Part shown: piece by piece, positions 25,758-34,971 of the stretch
Position numbering within the stretch: the stretch's first letter is position 1
How the letters are laid out: every line of letters starts with the position of its first letter
Notes under the pieces: generated by a model
Databases searched by the model: none
Told to the model about the DNA's origin: nothing
Seen by the model: the letters and a program-made list of their open reading frames with translations, nothing else
Position numbers and translations under genes: made by a program
NCBI RefSeq assembly: GCF_900109035.1
Contig: NZ_FNYD01000012.1
Coordinates: 1 to 64,000, forward strand
Length of the DNA stretch: 64,000 nucleotides
Source: Cribrihabitans marinus
GTDB lineage: Bacteria; Pseudomonadota; Alphaproteobacteria; Rhodobacterales; Rhodobacteraceae
Direction: 5' to 3'

Positions 25758-26570
25758 TCAGGGCGCCGTGGCCTCGGCAACCAGGGCCGACATGCGGCCC
25801 GCGGCCGGAGCCGCGCCGAAATCGCGCGCGATGTCCTCGGTGATGGCCTTCTCGACCTGTTCGAGCGTGGGGCCGGAGCGCGCCTCGATCTCCAGGCGCA
25901 GGGGCGAGCCATAGGACTGTCCGAAAGCGAAATCGCGCGCCTGCGCCGCGTGGCTTTCCATCTCCAGCTCCGCGATCCGCACGTCGCCGAACCCGGCCGC
26001 CGCCAGATCGGCCTCGATCCGGGCGGCTTGGGAATACCCGAACGGGGTTCGCGCCAGAAACTGCGGCGGATCCTCGGGATAGAGCCGCATCAGCGTGGCA
26101 ACCGCCCGGTTCGAGAAGTCGTTTTTCTCGATCGGCCCCCAGCTGTTGAACACGAACCGGCCACCGGGGCGGAGCACCCGGCGCGCCTCGGCGAAGCCCG
26201 CCGGGCGGTCGGGAAAGAACATCACCCCGAACTGGCACAGCACCACGTCGAAACTGTCATCGTCGAAGGGCAGCGCCAGCGCGTCCGCCGCCTGCCAGTC
26301 CAGCCGGTCGTCATCATGGTGTTGCCGGGCACGCTCCAGCATGGCCGCGTTGAGATCGGTCACCACATAGCGGGCGTTGCCATCCAGACGCGGCGCCAGC
26401 GCCCGCGTGACCGCGCCGCTGCCCGCGGCCAACTCCAGCACCGATTTCGGATCGCCCCGGGCCGCGCGGCGGGCAAGGTCGTCGGCATAGCCCGCGAACA
26501 GGATCGGCACGAGATGCGAGTCGTAGATTTCGGGAATCGAGCCGGTGAAGTCGGAATCGGTGTCGGGCAT
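25758..26570 (-). CDS. class I SAM-dependent methyltransferase
   Basis: 270 residues from ATG at 26570, which has GGAGGGA before it; the longer reading to 26669 is unsupported. The SAM-binding motif I is VLELAAGSGAVTRALA, with an acidic end of strand 2 in VVTDLNAAMLERA and motif DALALPFDDDSFDVVLCQF, of the Methyltransf_11 (UbiE-like) type. FVFNSWGPIEKNDFSN follows. The methyl acceptor cannot be told. It is convergent with the orthocaspase gene (16-bp gap). Confidence 0.85.
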   Translation of the reverse strand: MPDTDSDFTGSIPEIYDSHLVPILFAGYADDLARRAARGDPKSVLELAAGSGAVTRALAPRLDGNARYVVTDLNAAMLERARQHHDDDRLDWQAADALALPFDDDSFDVVLCQFGVMFFPDRPAGFAEARRVLRPGGRFVFNSWGPIEKNDFSNRAVATLMRLYPEDPPQFLARTPFGYSQAARIEADLAAAGFGDVRIAELEMESHAAQARDFAFGQSYGSPLRLEIEARSGPTLEQVEKAITEDIARDFGAAPAAGRMSALVAEATAP

Positions 26571-26658
26571 TCGTCCCTCCGTGAGCAGGTCGGCCGGCAC
26601 AGTAGCGCGACTGCGCCACAAAGTCGCCATTGCAACACCCGCAGGACTGCTGGACCGG

Positions 26659-28413
26659 TCAGTCGGCAAGCCCTGCGTTGGTGTATCCCTGCCTCAGAAG
26701 GTCCCGCTTCGTTGGATCCTTCAGGGGCAGGCGCCCCAGATGGTCCGCGAAGGAATATCGGGGATTGATCGCACCCAGCTCGCGGCGCACCGCGCGCGCC
26801 TCGTCCAGGCGGCCGAGGTTTCCAAGCGCCGAGACCAGAAATCCGCGTGTCAGGTCGGTTGTCGGCGAGGCCTGGATGCGTTCCTCGAAATTCTTGACCG
26901 CATTCTCGTAGTCTCCGGCCAGCAGATAGGCGGTCCCGATGAAATGCAGATACTGGTGCCCCATGATCGGCTCCAGCCGCAGCGCCAGTTGCAGGTCCGC
27001 GATGCCGTCGAGCGGGGTCCCGCCATAGATCTTGTCAAGCCCGCGCATCCCGATCGCCAGTGCGAAATTCGGGTTGAGTTTCAGCGCCCGCTCAATGGCG
27101 GCCGCGGAGGCCTTGAGGTCGCCTGCCCAGAACATGTTCAGGCCGGCCACGTAATGCGCGTAGGGCAGGTCGGGATCCTTCTCCAGCGCCAGGCGGCAAT
27201 AACGCTTCGACAGGTCCATGCTGTCGCTGCGGCCCAGCCACTTGTTCTGGAAGTCGCGGTTATAGGCGTGGGCGAGGCCGACATAGGGTTCGGCGTAGTC
27301 GGGATCCAGATCGATGGCCAGGTTGAACGAGCGCAGGGCGAGATCGAACATCTCCCTGGTATTGGCGCTGCTCAGAAGCGCCTCGCGGCCGCGCAGGAAC
27401 AGGTCATGCGCCTCGACGCTGCGGGTCGGAACCTGACCGATCCGGTCCTCCTCGGCCGGTGTCAGCTTCACCTTCAGCGCATCGACGATGCAGCGGGTCA
27501 CCTCGTCCTGGACCGCGAAGATGTCCGCGAGGTCGCGGTCATAGCGGTCGGCCCAGAGATGCGCGCCGCTGGCCGCGTCGATCAGCTGCGCGGTGATGCG
27601 CAGGCGGGTGCCGGCGCGACGGACCGAGCCCTCGAGAACATGCGCCACGCCCAGGTCGCGGCCCACGGTGCGGATATCCGTGTTCCGGCCCTTGTAGGCA
27701 AAGCTGGAATTGCGGGAGATCACCAGAAGGCTGCCGACCTTGGACAGGTCGGTGATGATGTCGTCGGTGATCCCGTCCGAGAAATACTCCTGCTCGCGGT
27801 CGCCCGACAGGTTGTCGAAGGCCAGAACCGCGATCGACGCCCGCGCCGCCGTCGCGGTCCTTGCAGCCGGCGCCCCGGCCAGTCCGGGTGGCTGGTCGGG
27901 GTGCCATTTCCAGATCCGGATCGGCGCGTCGATGTTCTTGACGGCGACTTCGCCGCAATCGTGGAATGCGATTCCGATGCGGGTGCCAAGGCTTTCATTC
28001 ACCGCTGATGACACGCAGATGCCGCCGGGATCGGCCAGCGCCTCGAGCCGCGCGGCGACATTGACCCCGTCGCCATAGATATCCGCGCCGTCGATGATGA
28101 CATCGCCCAGGTTGATGCCGATCCTGAGCGTGATGGCCGGACTGGCCGGATCCGGCGGCACGGCGCCCTGTTGCAGTTCGATGGCGCAGGTCACGGCATC
28201 GACCACGCTTGCGAATTCCACAAGCGCGCCGTCGCCCATCAGCTTGACGATGCGGCCGCGATGCGCCGCGACCGCCGGGTTGAACACGGCCTGCCGGTGG
28301 GACTGCAGCGCCCGGTGCGTGCCGGCCTCGTCCGCGCGCATCATCCGCGAATACCCGACGACATCCGCCGCCAGTATCGCGGCCAGCCGACGGTGATCTG
28401 AAGATTGCGCCAT
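26659..28413 (-). CDS. class III adenylate/guanylate cyclase with TolB-like and TPR regions
   Basis: 584 residues from ATG at 28413 (AAGGGG upstream). The cyclase domain (8-180) contains LAADVVGYSRMM with metal Asp-17, KLMGDGALVEF with metal Asp-61, and GDGVNVAARLEALA. A middle region (about 200-320) with SIAVLAFDNLSGDREQEYFS and GSVRRAGTRLRITAQLIDA is the TolB-N-like module often fused to such cyclases. TPR-like repeats fill about 345-560. No membrane segment is seen, so it is probably cytoplasmic. It would make cAMP (or cGMP) in answer to an unknown cue. It stands alone. Confidence 0.88.
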   Translation of the reverse strand: MAQSSDHRRLAAILAADVVGYSRMMRADEAGTHRALQSHRQAVFNPAVAAHRGRIVKLMGDGALVEFASVVDAVTCAIELQQGAVPPDPASPAITLRIGINLGDVIIDGADIYGDGVNVAARLEALADPGGICVSSAVNESLGTRIGIAFHDCGEVAVKNIDAPIRIWKWHPDQPPGLAGAPAARTATAARASIAVLAFDNLSGDREQEYFSDGITDDIITDLSKVGSLLVISRNSSFAYKGRNTDIRTVGRDLGVAHVLEGSVRRAGTRLRITAQLIDAASGAHLWADRYDRDLADIFAVQDEVTRCIVDALKVKLTPAEEDRIGQVPTRSVEAHDLFLRGREALLSSANTREMFDLALRSFNLAIDLDPDYAEPYVGLAHAYNRDFQNKWLGRSDSMDLSKRYCRLALEKDPDLPYAHYVAGLNMFWAGDLKASAAAIERALKLNPNFALAIGMRGLDKIYGGTPLDGIADLQLALRLEPIMGHQYLHFIGTAYLLAGDYENAVKNFEERIQASPTTDLTRGFLVSALGNLGRLDEARAVRRELGAINPRYSFADHLGRLPLKDPTKRDLLRQGYTNAGLAD

Positions 28414-28507
28414 GGATTCCCCTTGGCCCTGCCGGGACCCGCGCAATCAGCCTACAGGGGTTCGGGCGTCAGATGGAAACCATTCTTGCGCGCCCGGTGC
28501 GAACCGC

Positions 28508-28771
28508 CTACCCCTCGGCCCGGTCCATCAGCCCGCGCACCCAGCGGCCGCAGGCCCAGGTCGCCGGCACGCCCAGGGGCAGCGACCAGATCAGCGCGGT
28601 GACCGGCGGGATGGCCGGGCCGCCGATCCCGTGCAGGATCAGCCCCGCAAGGAACAGATTGATCGCCACCGCCGCGGCGGCGAAGGGGTAGAACAGCGCC
28701 GCCAGTTTCCACACCGGCCAGCGGCCCTCAGTGGCTGGTGCCTTCGGAGAAGGTGATCTTGTTCCAGACAT
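28508..28771 (-). CDS. small two-helix membrane protein at the end of the nir operon
   Basis: 87 residues from ATG at 28771, overlapping the end of nirN by 44 bp in another frame. A polar N-terminus is followed by two hydrophobic segments (about 22-46 and 52-75) and a basic tail (GRWVRGLMDRAEG). I do not recognise a named family. The ribosome site is weak (GGGAAATAC), so a later start inside nirN's last codons or at a GTG in PVWKLAAL is possible. Position suggests a role beside haem d1 assembly or a small electron-transfer subunit, but this is guesswork. Confidence 0.5.
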   Translation of the reverse strand: MSGTRSPSPKAPATEGRWPVWKLAALFYPFAAAAVAINLFLAGLILHGIGGPAIPPVTALIWSLPLGVPATWACGRWVRGLMDRAEG

Positions 28772-30320
28772 TGTATTTCCCAGACGGTTTGCGCATCGGC
28801 AGGCGGGTGACCTCCTCCAGCGTCTGCGCATCATAGACGATCACCGCGCCGTCATCCTCCCAGACCGAGACCAGCGCGTACGCCCCGTCGCGGGTGAACT
28901 CCACATGCGCCACCGTGGCGCCGGGCACCGGGCGCAGGGTGCGCACGATCTCCAGGCTCTGCTTGTCGATCACATGCATCGCGTCGCGGTTGGGGCCAAA
29001 GAACACGTCGGCCCAGAAATAGGGCGTGTTCTCGTGGCTGCGCAGGAAGAAGCCGGGGCCTTCGGTTTGGATCACCGCCAGCCGTTCCCAGGTTTCGGTG
29101 TCGATGACGCTCAGCTTGCCCTCCTTGAGGTGCGGCGTGGCCATCACCCGGCGCCCGTCTCGGTCCCAGCTAATGCCCGAGCCCAGATGCGGCATCCCTT
29201 CCAGCGGCAGCTCAGCGATCTCGCGACCCACGTTGAGGTTGACCACCACGCCGCGCACGCCATCGCGCGCGGCCCCGATCAGATTGCGGTAATCGTCGTC
29301 GAAAAAGAAATCGTCGAGCGGCCCGCTCAGCTCGATCCGGCGGCGGGCGAACAGGCCCTGCGACGAGGCGATCCCCTCGACCATGCCCTTTTCGCGGGAA
29401 TGCACGAAGCCCTCATAGACCGGATCGGCCTCGGGGTCGGTCGCCACCTCCCAGATCTCGGGCGCGTCCTTGAGCGCAAGGATGAAGCTCTGCCGCTGCG
29501 GCGCCTGGTAGACCGCCGAGACGCGGCTGGGCGTACCGTCCTTGGCGATCACCTCCATCACCCGGGCCACCGACAGGTCCTCGGTCGACAGGATAGTCAG
29601 CGACATCGGCAGGTAGTTGGCCACCGCCAGCCACTTGCCGTCATGGCTCATGGCGATGTTGCGGCTGTTGAGGCCGGCGCGCACCCGGCCCACCTGTTGC
29701 AGCGACCACAGGTCGTATTTCTGCACCCAGCCGTCGCGCGACATGATGAAGACATAGCGCCCCTCGGGGCTGAATTTCGGCCCGCCATGCACGGCAAAGG
29801 GCGTCTCGAACCGGTCCAGAACCTGAAACGTGTCGCCGTCGAGGACCGAGACGTGATGATCGCCGGTCTCCACCACCAGCGTGATGTTCATCGGGTCGCT
29901 GTCCCAGACCGGGGCGTCTGCCGCCGCGTAATCCTCGTCCAGCATCCGGCTGGCCATGATCTGCGGCTCGCCCCAGTCCGGCACGTCTTCCAGCGGCGTC
30001 TTGAGGTATTCGGCCAGCGCCGCGATGCGGTCCGCGCCCAGATCCTCGGCAAAGCCCGGCATCTGCGTGGCCGCCCGGCCCGCCGCGATCACCGCGTCCA
30101 GATTCGGCCCGCGCATCCGCCCCAGCGTCTCGGGGATCAGCGCCGGGCCAAGCCCGCCCAGCCGGTCGGCGCCGTGGCAGGAGGCGCACATGTCGGCATA
30201 ATCCTTCACCGGCCCCGCGACCGCAGCGCCGCCAAGCGCCAAGGTCGCCACGATCAGCGCAGCCCTGATCTTCCTCTTGCTGAAAATATCCCCGCCGGAG
30301 GCTCCCGCACTCGCAGGCAT
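28728..30320 (-). CDS. nirN: NirN, haem c/d1-binding dehydrogenase of haem d1 maturation
   Basis: 530 residues from ATG at 30320. A signal peptide (IRAALIVATLALGGAAVAG) leads to a c-type haem motif CASCH (C45, C48, H49 from this start) and a cytochrome c domain to about 115. An eight-bladed d1-type propeller resembling NirS follows. NirN is known to oxidise the side chain of dihydro-haem d1 and pass haem d1 to NirS in the periplasm. The start is uncertain: a reading from 30359 overlaps nirJ, and the first residues after 30320 are encoded by an intergenic repeat motif. It ends the haem d1 gene series after nirJ. Confidence 0.88.
   Translation of the reverse strand: MPASAGASGGDIFSKRKIRAALIVATLALGGAAVAGPVKDYADMCASCHGADRLGGLGPALIPETLGRMRGPNLDAVIAAGRAATQMPGFAEDLGADRIAALAEYLKTPLEDVPDWGEPQIMASRMLDEDYAAADAPVWDSDPMNITLVVETGDHHVSVLDGDTFQVLDRFETPFAVHGGPKFSPEGRYVFIMSRDGWVQKYDLWSLQQVGRVRAGLNSRNIAMSHDGKWLAVANYLPMSLTILSTEDLSVARVMEVIAKDGTPSRVSAVYQAPQRQSFILALKDAPEIWEVATDPEADPVYEGFVHSREKGMVEGIASSQGLFARRRIELSGPLDDFFFDDDYRNLIGAARDGVRGVVVNLNVGREIAELPLEGMPHLGSGISWDRDGRRVMATPHLKEGKLSVIDTETWERLAVIQTEGPGFFLRSHENTPYFWADVFFGPNRDAMHVIDKQSLEIVRTLRPVPGATVAHVEFTRDGAYALVSVWEDDGAVIVYDAQTLEEVTRLPMRKPSGKYNVWNKITFSEGTSH
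30267..30302 (-). repeat. Rhodobacterales-type GGATATTT/CAAGAGGAAG motif
   Basis: On the minus strand this reads GGCGGGGATATTTTCAGCAA then GAGGAAGATC. It resembles the element after hemA (52350-52381: GAGGTATTT, GGCAAGAGGAAAT). Motifs of this kind are common between genes in the order. Here it lies at the nirJ-nirN junction and supplies the region where the nirN ribosome site would be (AAGAGGAAG). Confidence 0.5.
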
Positions 30321-30333
30321 CGCAACGGCGGGA

Positions 30334-31545
30334 TCAGAAGAACTGGTGCGCGGGATCATGTCTCTTGCCTCGGAACGGTGTGACGGTCAGGCGGTCGGCG
30401 GCATCCACGCCGATCTCGGCATCGCTGAGATAGCAGGCCGGATCCTCCTCCCAGGGATCGCCGGTCAGCTGCAGCGCGCGAATGCGGGTGTTGCCGCCGC
30501 AGACGTCGCGCAGCGTGCAGGCGCCGCAGCGCCCCTTGAGCGGCCGGGGCCGGGTGCGCAGCATCGCCAGCATCGGGTCGTCGCCGGTCCACAGCTCGGA
30601 GAACGGCGTGGTCTTGACGTTGCCCACGGTATAATCCGACCAGTAGGTGTCGGGATGCACGCGGCCCAGGTTGTCGATATTGGCCACGCCCAGCCCGCTG
30701 GAATTGCCGCCCCAGGCGGCCAGGTGCGCACGTATATGGGCCACCTTTTCGGCGTCGAAATTGCGCGCCACCCACCCAAGGAAATACCCCGCATCGGCGT
30801 CGTTGTTGCCGGTCACGATGTCCAGCGGCATGTCCTCGGCGGCGGCCACCCAGGCGCGGTCCAGCAGCAGGTCCAGCCCCTTGCGCGTGCGCCGGTGCGC
30901 CGCGTCCTCGCCCCGGTTCTTGTCGCCGCGCCCGGCATAGACCAGGTGGCTGAGATAGAACTTGTCCACCCCCTCGTCATCGCAGAGCTGCAGCAGGTCG
31001 GGCAGGTGGTGATGGGTGCCTTCGGTCAGGCAGAAGCGCAGCCCCACCTTGATGCCGCGCTTCTTGCATTCGCGCACCCCGCGCAGGGCATCGGCAAAGG
31101 CGCCGTCCACGCCGCGGAACCAGTCGTTGGTGGCCCCGATCCCATCGAGCGAGATGCCCACATAGTCGAACCCCACCTCGGCGATGCGGTCGGCGGTTTG
31201 CCCGTGGATCTTGGTGCCGTTGGTGCTGAGCGCCAGCATCCGCACCAGCGGCCGCGCGCCATGGGCGATGTCGAAGAAATCGAACCGGTCCAGCGGCTCG
31301 CCGCCCGACAGGATGATCGCGGGCACCTTGAATTGCCCCAGATCGTCCAGCGTGGCCATCGCCTGCTCGTGGCTCAGCTCGCCGGGGAAGTTCACATCCG
31401 CCGAAACCGTGTAGCAGTGCCGGCATTTCAGGTTGCAGCGCCGCGTGAGGTTCCAGATCACCACCGGTTTCACCGGCCCGGGGCGGCGCTTGCGCGGCGG
31501 CGTCGGCGTGACCAGCTGGTGCATGTATTCGGTCAGACGGAACAT
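30334..31545 (-). CDS. nirJ: NirJ, radical SAM enzyme of haem d1 synthesis
   Basis: 403 residues. The radical SAM cluster motif is CNLKCRHC (C37, C41, C44), followed by the SAM-contacting LSGGEPL and a TIM-barrel core. The C-terminal [12 protein letters not shown] plus a later Cys is a second iron-sulfur site of the SPASM/twitch kind. NirJ replaces two propionates of 12,18-didecarboxysirohaem by oxo groups. It starts 1 bp after nirH ends and precedes nirN. Length agrees with other NirJ proteins. Confidence 0.95.
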   Translation of the reverse strand: MFRLTEYMHQLVTPTPPRKRRPGPVKPVVIWNLTRRCNLKCRHCYTVSADVNFPGELSHEQAMATLDDLGQFKVPAIILSGGEPLDRFDFFDIAHGARPLVRMLALSTNGTKIHGQTADRIAEVGFDYVGISLDGIGATNDWFRGVDGAFADALRGVRECKKRGIKVGLRFCLTEGTHHHLPDLLQLCDDEGVDKFYLSHLVYAGRGDKNRGEDAAHRRTRKGLDLLLDRAWVAAAEDMPLDIVTGNNDADAGYFLGWVARNFDAEKVAHIRAHLAAWGGNSSGLGVANIDNLGRVHPDTYWSDYTVGNVKTTPFSELWTGDDPMLAMLRTRPRPLKGRCGACTLRDVCGGNTRIRALQLTGDPWEEDPACYLSDAEIGVDAADRLTVTPFRGKRHDPAHQFF

Positions 31546-31546
31546 G

Positions 31547-32032
31547 TCAGTTCCTTTCCTTCAGGCGCAGCCCGGTCTTTTTCAGGATGCGCGTGGAATA
31601 GAGGATGTCATGGCCCCGGCAGGCATCTCCCAGCAGCGCGGCGATCTGCGCGCGCTTGGCCTCCACCTCGTCGCGGGTTGCCCCGTGGACCATGGCAAAG
31701 AGGTTATAGGGCCAGTCGGGCCGGGCGCGGGGCCGTTCATAGCTGTGGGTGACGAAGGGCAGGGCGCCCACCTGCGGACCCAGCGCGTCGATGCGGGCAT
31801 CGTCCACATCCCAGACGGTCATGCCATTGGCCACCATGCCCAGCTTGTAATGGTTGGGCGCGGCGGCGATGCGGCGGATCACGCCGCTGGATTTCATCGC
31901 CGCGATGCGGTCCATCAGGTCGGATTCCGCCAGCCCCAGCCCCTCGGCCACCTGGGCGAAGGGCGCTTGCACCAGCGGCAGCCCGCCCTGCAGGGCGGTG
32001 ATGATGGCGCGGTCTGTCGTGTCGATGCTCAT
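31547..32032 (-). CDS. nirH: NirH, sirohaem decarboxylase subunit
   Basis: 161 residues with the Lrp/AsnC-like fold of the NirDLGH group: an N-terminal winged-helix part ([19 protein letters not shown]) and an alpha/beta domain with [18 protein letters not shown]. With NirDL and NirG it removes two carboxyl groups from sirohaem. The start at 32032 overlaps the nirG stop as ATGA. NirG and NirH are told apart by order within the operon (D-L-G-H), so the letter could be argued. Confidence 0.88.
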   Translation of the reverse strand: MSIDTTDRAIITALQGGLPLVQAPFAQVAEGLGLAESDLMDRIAAMKSSGVIRRIAAAPNHYKLGMVANGMTVWDVDDARIDALGPQVGALPFVTHSYERPRARPDWPYNLFAMVHGATRDEVEAKRAQIAALLGDACRGHDILYSTRILKKTGLRLKERN

Positions 32033-32478
32033 GCGGCCACCCGGAAGCCAATGAAGAATTCCTGCAGTTTGGGAAAGCGCAGCACCTTGTGCCCGGTCTC
32101 CCGCTCGATCGCATCGGCGGCGGCTGCGATGCCCCCGGGGGTTTCCGAGGCCAGCACGAACCACATGTTCAGCCGGTGCGTGCGCTGATAATTATGCGCC
32201 ACCTCGGGCAGCGCATTGACTTTGATCATGACCTCTTCGAATTCCGCGTCCGGCACCGCCATCGCGCAGAGGCAGAAAGCCCCGCCCATCGCCGCGGCGT
32301 CGAAGAAGGGGCCGAAGCGGGTGATCACGCGGGCCTTTTTCATCCGGGCCAGACGGTCCAGCAGCTCGGCCTCCTCCAGCCCCAGCTCCGCGGCCACGGC
32401 GGCATAGGGATGCGGGACCAGCGGCAGGTCGTCCTGCATCCGGTTGAGGATGCGGCGGTCGGTGGCGTCGAGGGTCAT
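32029..32478 (-). CDS. nirG: NirG, sirohaem decarboxylase subunit
   Basis: 149 residues, same Lrp/AsnC-like fold as NirH: DATDRRILNRMQDDLPLVPH at the N-terminus and NYQRTHRLNMWFVLASE in the C-terminal domain, a motif with the conserved Tyr-Arg-Asn-Trp/Met pattern of the family. Start and stop codons overlap with nirDL upstream (ATGA) and nirH downstream (ATGA), so the products are made in step as parts of one complex. Confidence 0.88.
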   Translation of the reverse strand: MTLDATDRRILNRMQDDLPLVPHPYAAVAAELGLEEAELLDRLARMKKARVITRFGPFFDAAAMGGAFCLCAMAVPDAEFEEVMIKVNALPEVAHNYQRTHRLNMWFVLASETPGGIAAAADAIERETGHKVLRFPKLQEFFIGFRVAA

Positions 32479-33464
32479 GCGGCGGCCTCCTTGTCGGCGA
32501 TCAGCGCGCCGGTCTGCTTGAAGCAGCGGGTCGAGAACAGCACCTTGTGCGGCGCCCCGAACAACTCGGGCAGGGCGGCGGCGCGGGCCAGCACCTCGCG
32601 CGCCTGCGCCCGCGACTTGGCGTGGATCATCGAGAACAACCCGTAGGGCCAGATCCCCGGCACGATGCGCCGCTGATAGCACAGCGTCACGCCGGGCACC
32701 GCCGCCAGCGCCGGGCCGGCGGCGCCGATGCGGTCGGCGGGCACGTCCCAGACCACCATCGCGTTGGCCGACCACCCCAGCGCGCGGTGGCGCACAATGA
32801 CGCCGAGGCGAGTGATGATCCCGGCCGCGACCAGCGCGGCGAGCCGGTCCATCACCGCGTCGGCGTCACGGTGCAGCAGCGTGGCGATGCGGTGATAGGG
32901 GCGCGGCGTCAGCGGCAGGCCGGTGGTCAGCTGTTGCAGCAATTCGCGGTCGCCGTCGCGCAGCGCCGCGCGGTCCACCTTGCGCCGCGGCGGCACGGTG
33001 GCGACGTCGCCCGACAGGCGGAATCCGAGGTCGATGTTGAAGGGCCGCACCAGCGGCAGGTCCAGCACCCGCAACCTGGTCTGCGCCCCGATCCGGGCCA
33101 GGGTCGCGTCCACATGCGCGCGGTCGGGGCCGGTGGCCACGAACCACAGGTTCCATTCGTCCTCGCGCAGGTAGTTGTGGTTCACGCCGGGCTGCGCGCC
33201 GATGATCGCGGCAACCTCGTCGATGCGCGGCTCGGGCGCGGCGACGGCGGCCAGCGTGCTGGCGGAGACCGTGCCGGGCGCCACGGTGGCGCCGACGCGG
33301 GTGATGCGGCCGGCGACCTTCATGCGGTTCAGCCGGGCCAGCACATCGTCTTCGGAGATGCCGAGTGCGGCGGCCATGGCCGCAAAGGGGCGGTCGGTGA
33401 TCGGCAGGTCGCGCTGCCAGTCATCCAGCAGGCTGCGGTCGATGGGGTCGGTGATATGGCACAT
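32475..33464 (-). CDS. nirDL: NirDL fusion, sirohaem decarboxylase
   Basis: 329 residues made of two Lrp/AsnC-like modules in tandem: NirD-like (1-160, with NYLREDEWNLWFVATG) and NirL-like (170-329, with YQRRIVPGIWPYGLFSMIH). In some species these are separate genes; the fused form is known in several denitrifiers. It decarboxylates sirohaem to 12,18-didecarboxysirohaem together with NirG and NirH. Two bases separate it from nirF upstream, and it overlaps nirG by 4 bp. Confidence 0.9.
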   Translation of the reverse strand: MCHITDPIDRSLLDDWQRDLPITDRPFAAMAAALGISEDDVLARLNRMKVAGRITRVGATVAPGTVSASTLAAVAAPEPRIDEVAAIIGAQPGVNHNYLREDEWNLWFVATGPDRAHVDATLARIGAQTRLRVLDLPLVRPFNIDLGFRLSGDVATVPPRRKVDRAALRDGDRELLQQLTTGLPLTPRPYHRIATLLHRDADAVMDRLAALVAAGIITRLGVIVRHRALGWSANAMVVWDVPADRIGAAGPALAAVPGVTLCYQRRIVPGIWPYGLFSMIHAKSRAQAREVLARAAALPELFGAPHKVLFSTRCFKQTGALIADKEAAA

Positions 33465-33466
33465 GG

Positions 33467-34612
33467 TTACAGCCCCGTCCGGTGCGCGCGCGCGGTGAAG
33501 AAGATGCCCGAGGGGCTGTCGGCCTCGATCTCGCGCAGTTTCTCGAAGGTCTGCGTGTCGTAGACCATGACCTTTCCGGCATCGCGGACGCTGATCCAGA
33601 CCTCGTGCCCGCGCGGCGTGAACTCCATGTGCAGCACCGCCGGGCCGGGCTTGAACTGGTGGATCACCTGCTTGCTCACGCTGTCGATGACCTGGATCGT
33701 GTCGTTCAGCGGATGGGCGAAATTGACCCAGACATGCCGACCGTCGGGGCGCGCCATGGCAAAGACCGGCTGACCGTAGGTCTCTGTCCGGCCGGTTTCC
33801 GTGAGTGTGGCGGCGTCGACCCAGAGCACCTGGTGGTGCCCGACGGCCGGCAGGACAAACTCCGCGCCGGTATGCGCCCAGCCTTCCAGATGCGGCATCT
33901 TGTAAACCGGCATCTCCTGCTGGCCGCGGCCATATCCGGGCAGCACGCGGATCGGCTCGGGCGTCTCGGCCCAGAGGTCGAGCGCGGTCAGACCGTCCTG
34001 CCCGAACAGGCCGGTGATATAGGTGCGCCCATTGGCGGTGATCAGCGCGTCATAGGGGTTCTTGCCCATGCCGGGGATGCGTGTGGTGCGCATTCCGGGC
34101 CCCGAGAAATCGGCGATCCAGCTTTCGCCACTGTCCCAGACGGTAAAGACGAAGCGGCGGCCCGGCGCATCGACCAGCCCGATGGTCTTGCCGCCGGTGG
34201 GGATGTCGGCCACCAGCTCCAGCGTGTCGGCGTCGAAGACGCGCACGCCGCCGGGTTCATAATTCGACACCGCGACCAGCTCGCCATCGTCCGAGATTGC
34301 GCCGCCGATGGCGTTGCCGGCCTGCACCACGCGGCCGGCGATCTCGCGTGTCACGATGTCCACCTTGGTCAGCCCGCCATCGCGGCCGAACACATAGGCG
34401 AAGCGTTGATCGGGGGAATAGACCAGGCTGGCATGGCTGAGATCGCCCAGCCCCCCGATGCGCGCCAGCGCGGCGCGGTCGGACTGGTCGACCAGCAGGA
34501 CCGAGCCGGTGGCGCGTTCGATCACCAGGCCCAGATCGCCGGTGGCGGTGGGCTCGGCCAGGGCGGTTGTGCCCAGCAGGGCGGCGGCAAGGGTGAGGGC
34601 AAGGCGGGTCAT
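33467..34612 (-). CDS. nirF: NirF, haem d1 biosynthesis protein
   Basis: 381 residues. A signal peptide (LALTLAAALLGTTALA) leads to a propeller of the haem d1-binding NirS-like kind, without a c-type haem domain (no CxxCH). Typical stretches are MPHLEGWAHTGAEFVLP and RPDGRHVWVNFAHP. NirF acts in the periplasm in a late step of haem d1 assembly. The start at 34612 overlaps the nirC stop as ATGA; the longer reading to 34819 runs through nirC and is rejected. Confidence 0.92.
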   Translation of the reverse strand: MTRLALTLAAALLGTTALAEPTATGDLGLVIERATGSVLLVDQSDRAALARIGGLGDLSHASLVYSPDQRFAYVFGRDGGLTKVDIVTREIAGRVVQAGNAIGGAISDDGELVAVSNYEPGGVRVFDADTLELVADIPTGGKTIGLVDAPGRRFVFTVWDSGESWIADFSGPGMRTTRIPGMGKNPYDALITANGRTYITGLFGQDGLTALDLWAETPEPIRVLPGYGRGQQEMPVYKMPHLEGWAHTGAEFVLPAVGHHQVLWVDAATLTETGRTETYGQPVFAMARPDGRHVWVNFAHPLNDTIQVIDSVSKQVIHQFKPGPAVLHMEFTPRGHEVWISVRDAGKVMVYDTQTFEKLREIEADSPSGIFFTARAHRTGL

Positions 34613-34971
34613 CGGTCCTCCTCTGGCGTCAGCAGGTAGCGGGCCACCCATTCGGCCTCGGCCTCGTTCATCAGCGGGCGCCAGGGCGGCATGGCGGTGT
34701 CGGGGATGCCGTCGAGGATCACTCCGGTCAGCACCTCGGTGTCGTAATGCTGCAGGGTCTCGGCGCGAAGGTCGGGGCCCAGCCCGCCCCTGAGCGTGAG
34801 CCCGTGGCACGAGCCGCAATCCTGGTGCACCAGACGCTTGAGCGCCTCGGCATCGGGGGCAGGGGCCTCGGGATCGGCGGCAAAGGCCGCGCCGGCCAGA
34901 CTGGTCACCATCACCGTCAGCGCGCGCAGCAGCCAGCCGCGCCGCGGGGGCCTGTTGCGCCTTTCAGCCAT
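34609..34971 (-). CDS. nirC: NirC, periplasmic cytochrome c
   Basis: 120 residues. A signal peptide ends at AFA-31; a single c-type haem site is CGSCH (C52, C55, H56), with MPPWRPLMNEAEAEWVARYL carrying the likely axial Met. NirC-type cytochromes donate electrons to NirS or serve in haem d1 assembly. It overlaps nirE by 8 bp and nirF by 4 bp. Confidence 0.9.
   Translation of the reverse strand: MAERRNRPPRRGWLLRALTVMVTSLAGAAFAADPEAPAPDAEALKRLVHQDCGSCHGLTLRGGLGPDLRAETLQHYDTEVLTGVILDGIPDTAMPPWRPLMNEAEAEWVARYLLTPEEDR

Noticed and set aside
22394-25912. Minus-strand open frame of 1172 codons opposite the TpsA and orthocaspase genes
   Set aside because: Antisense shadow caused by codon bias; no motifs.
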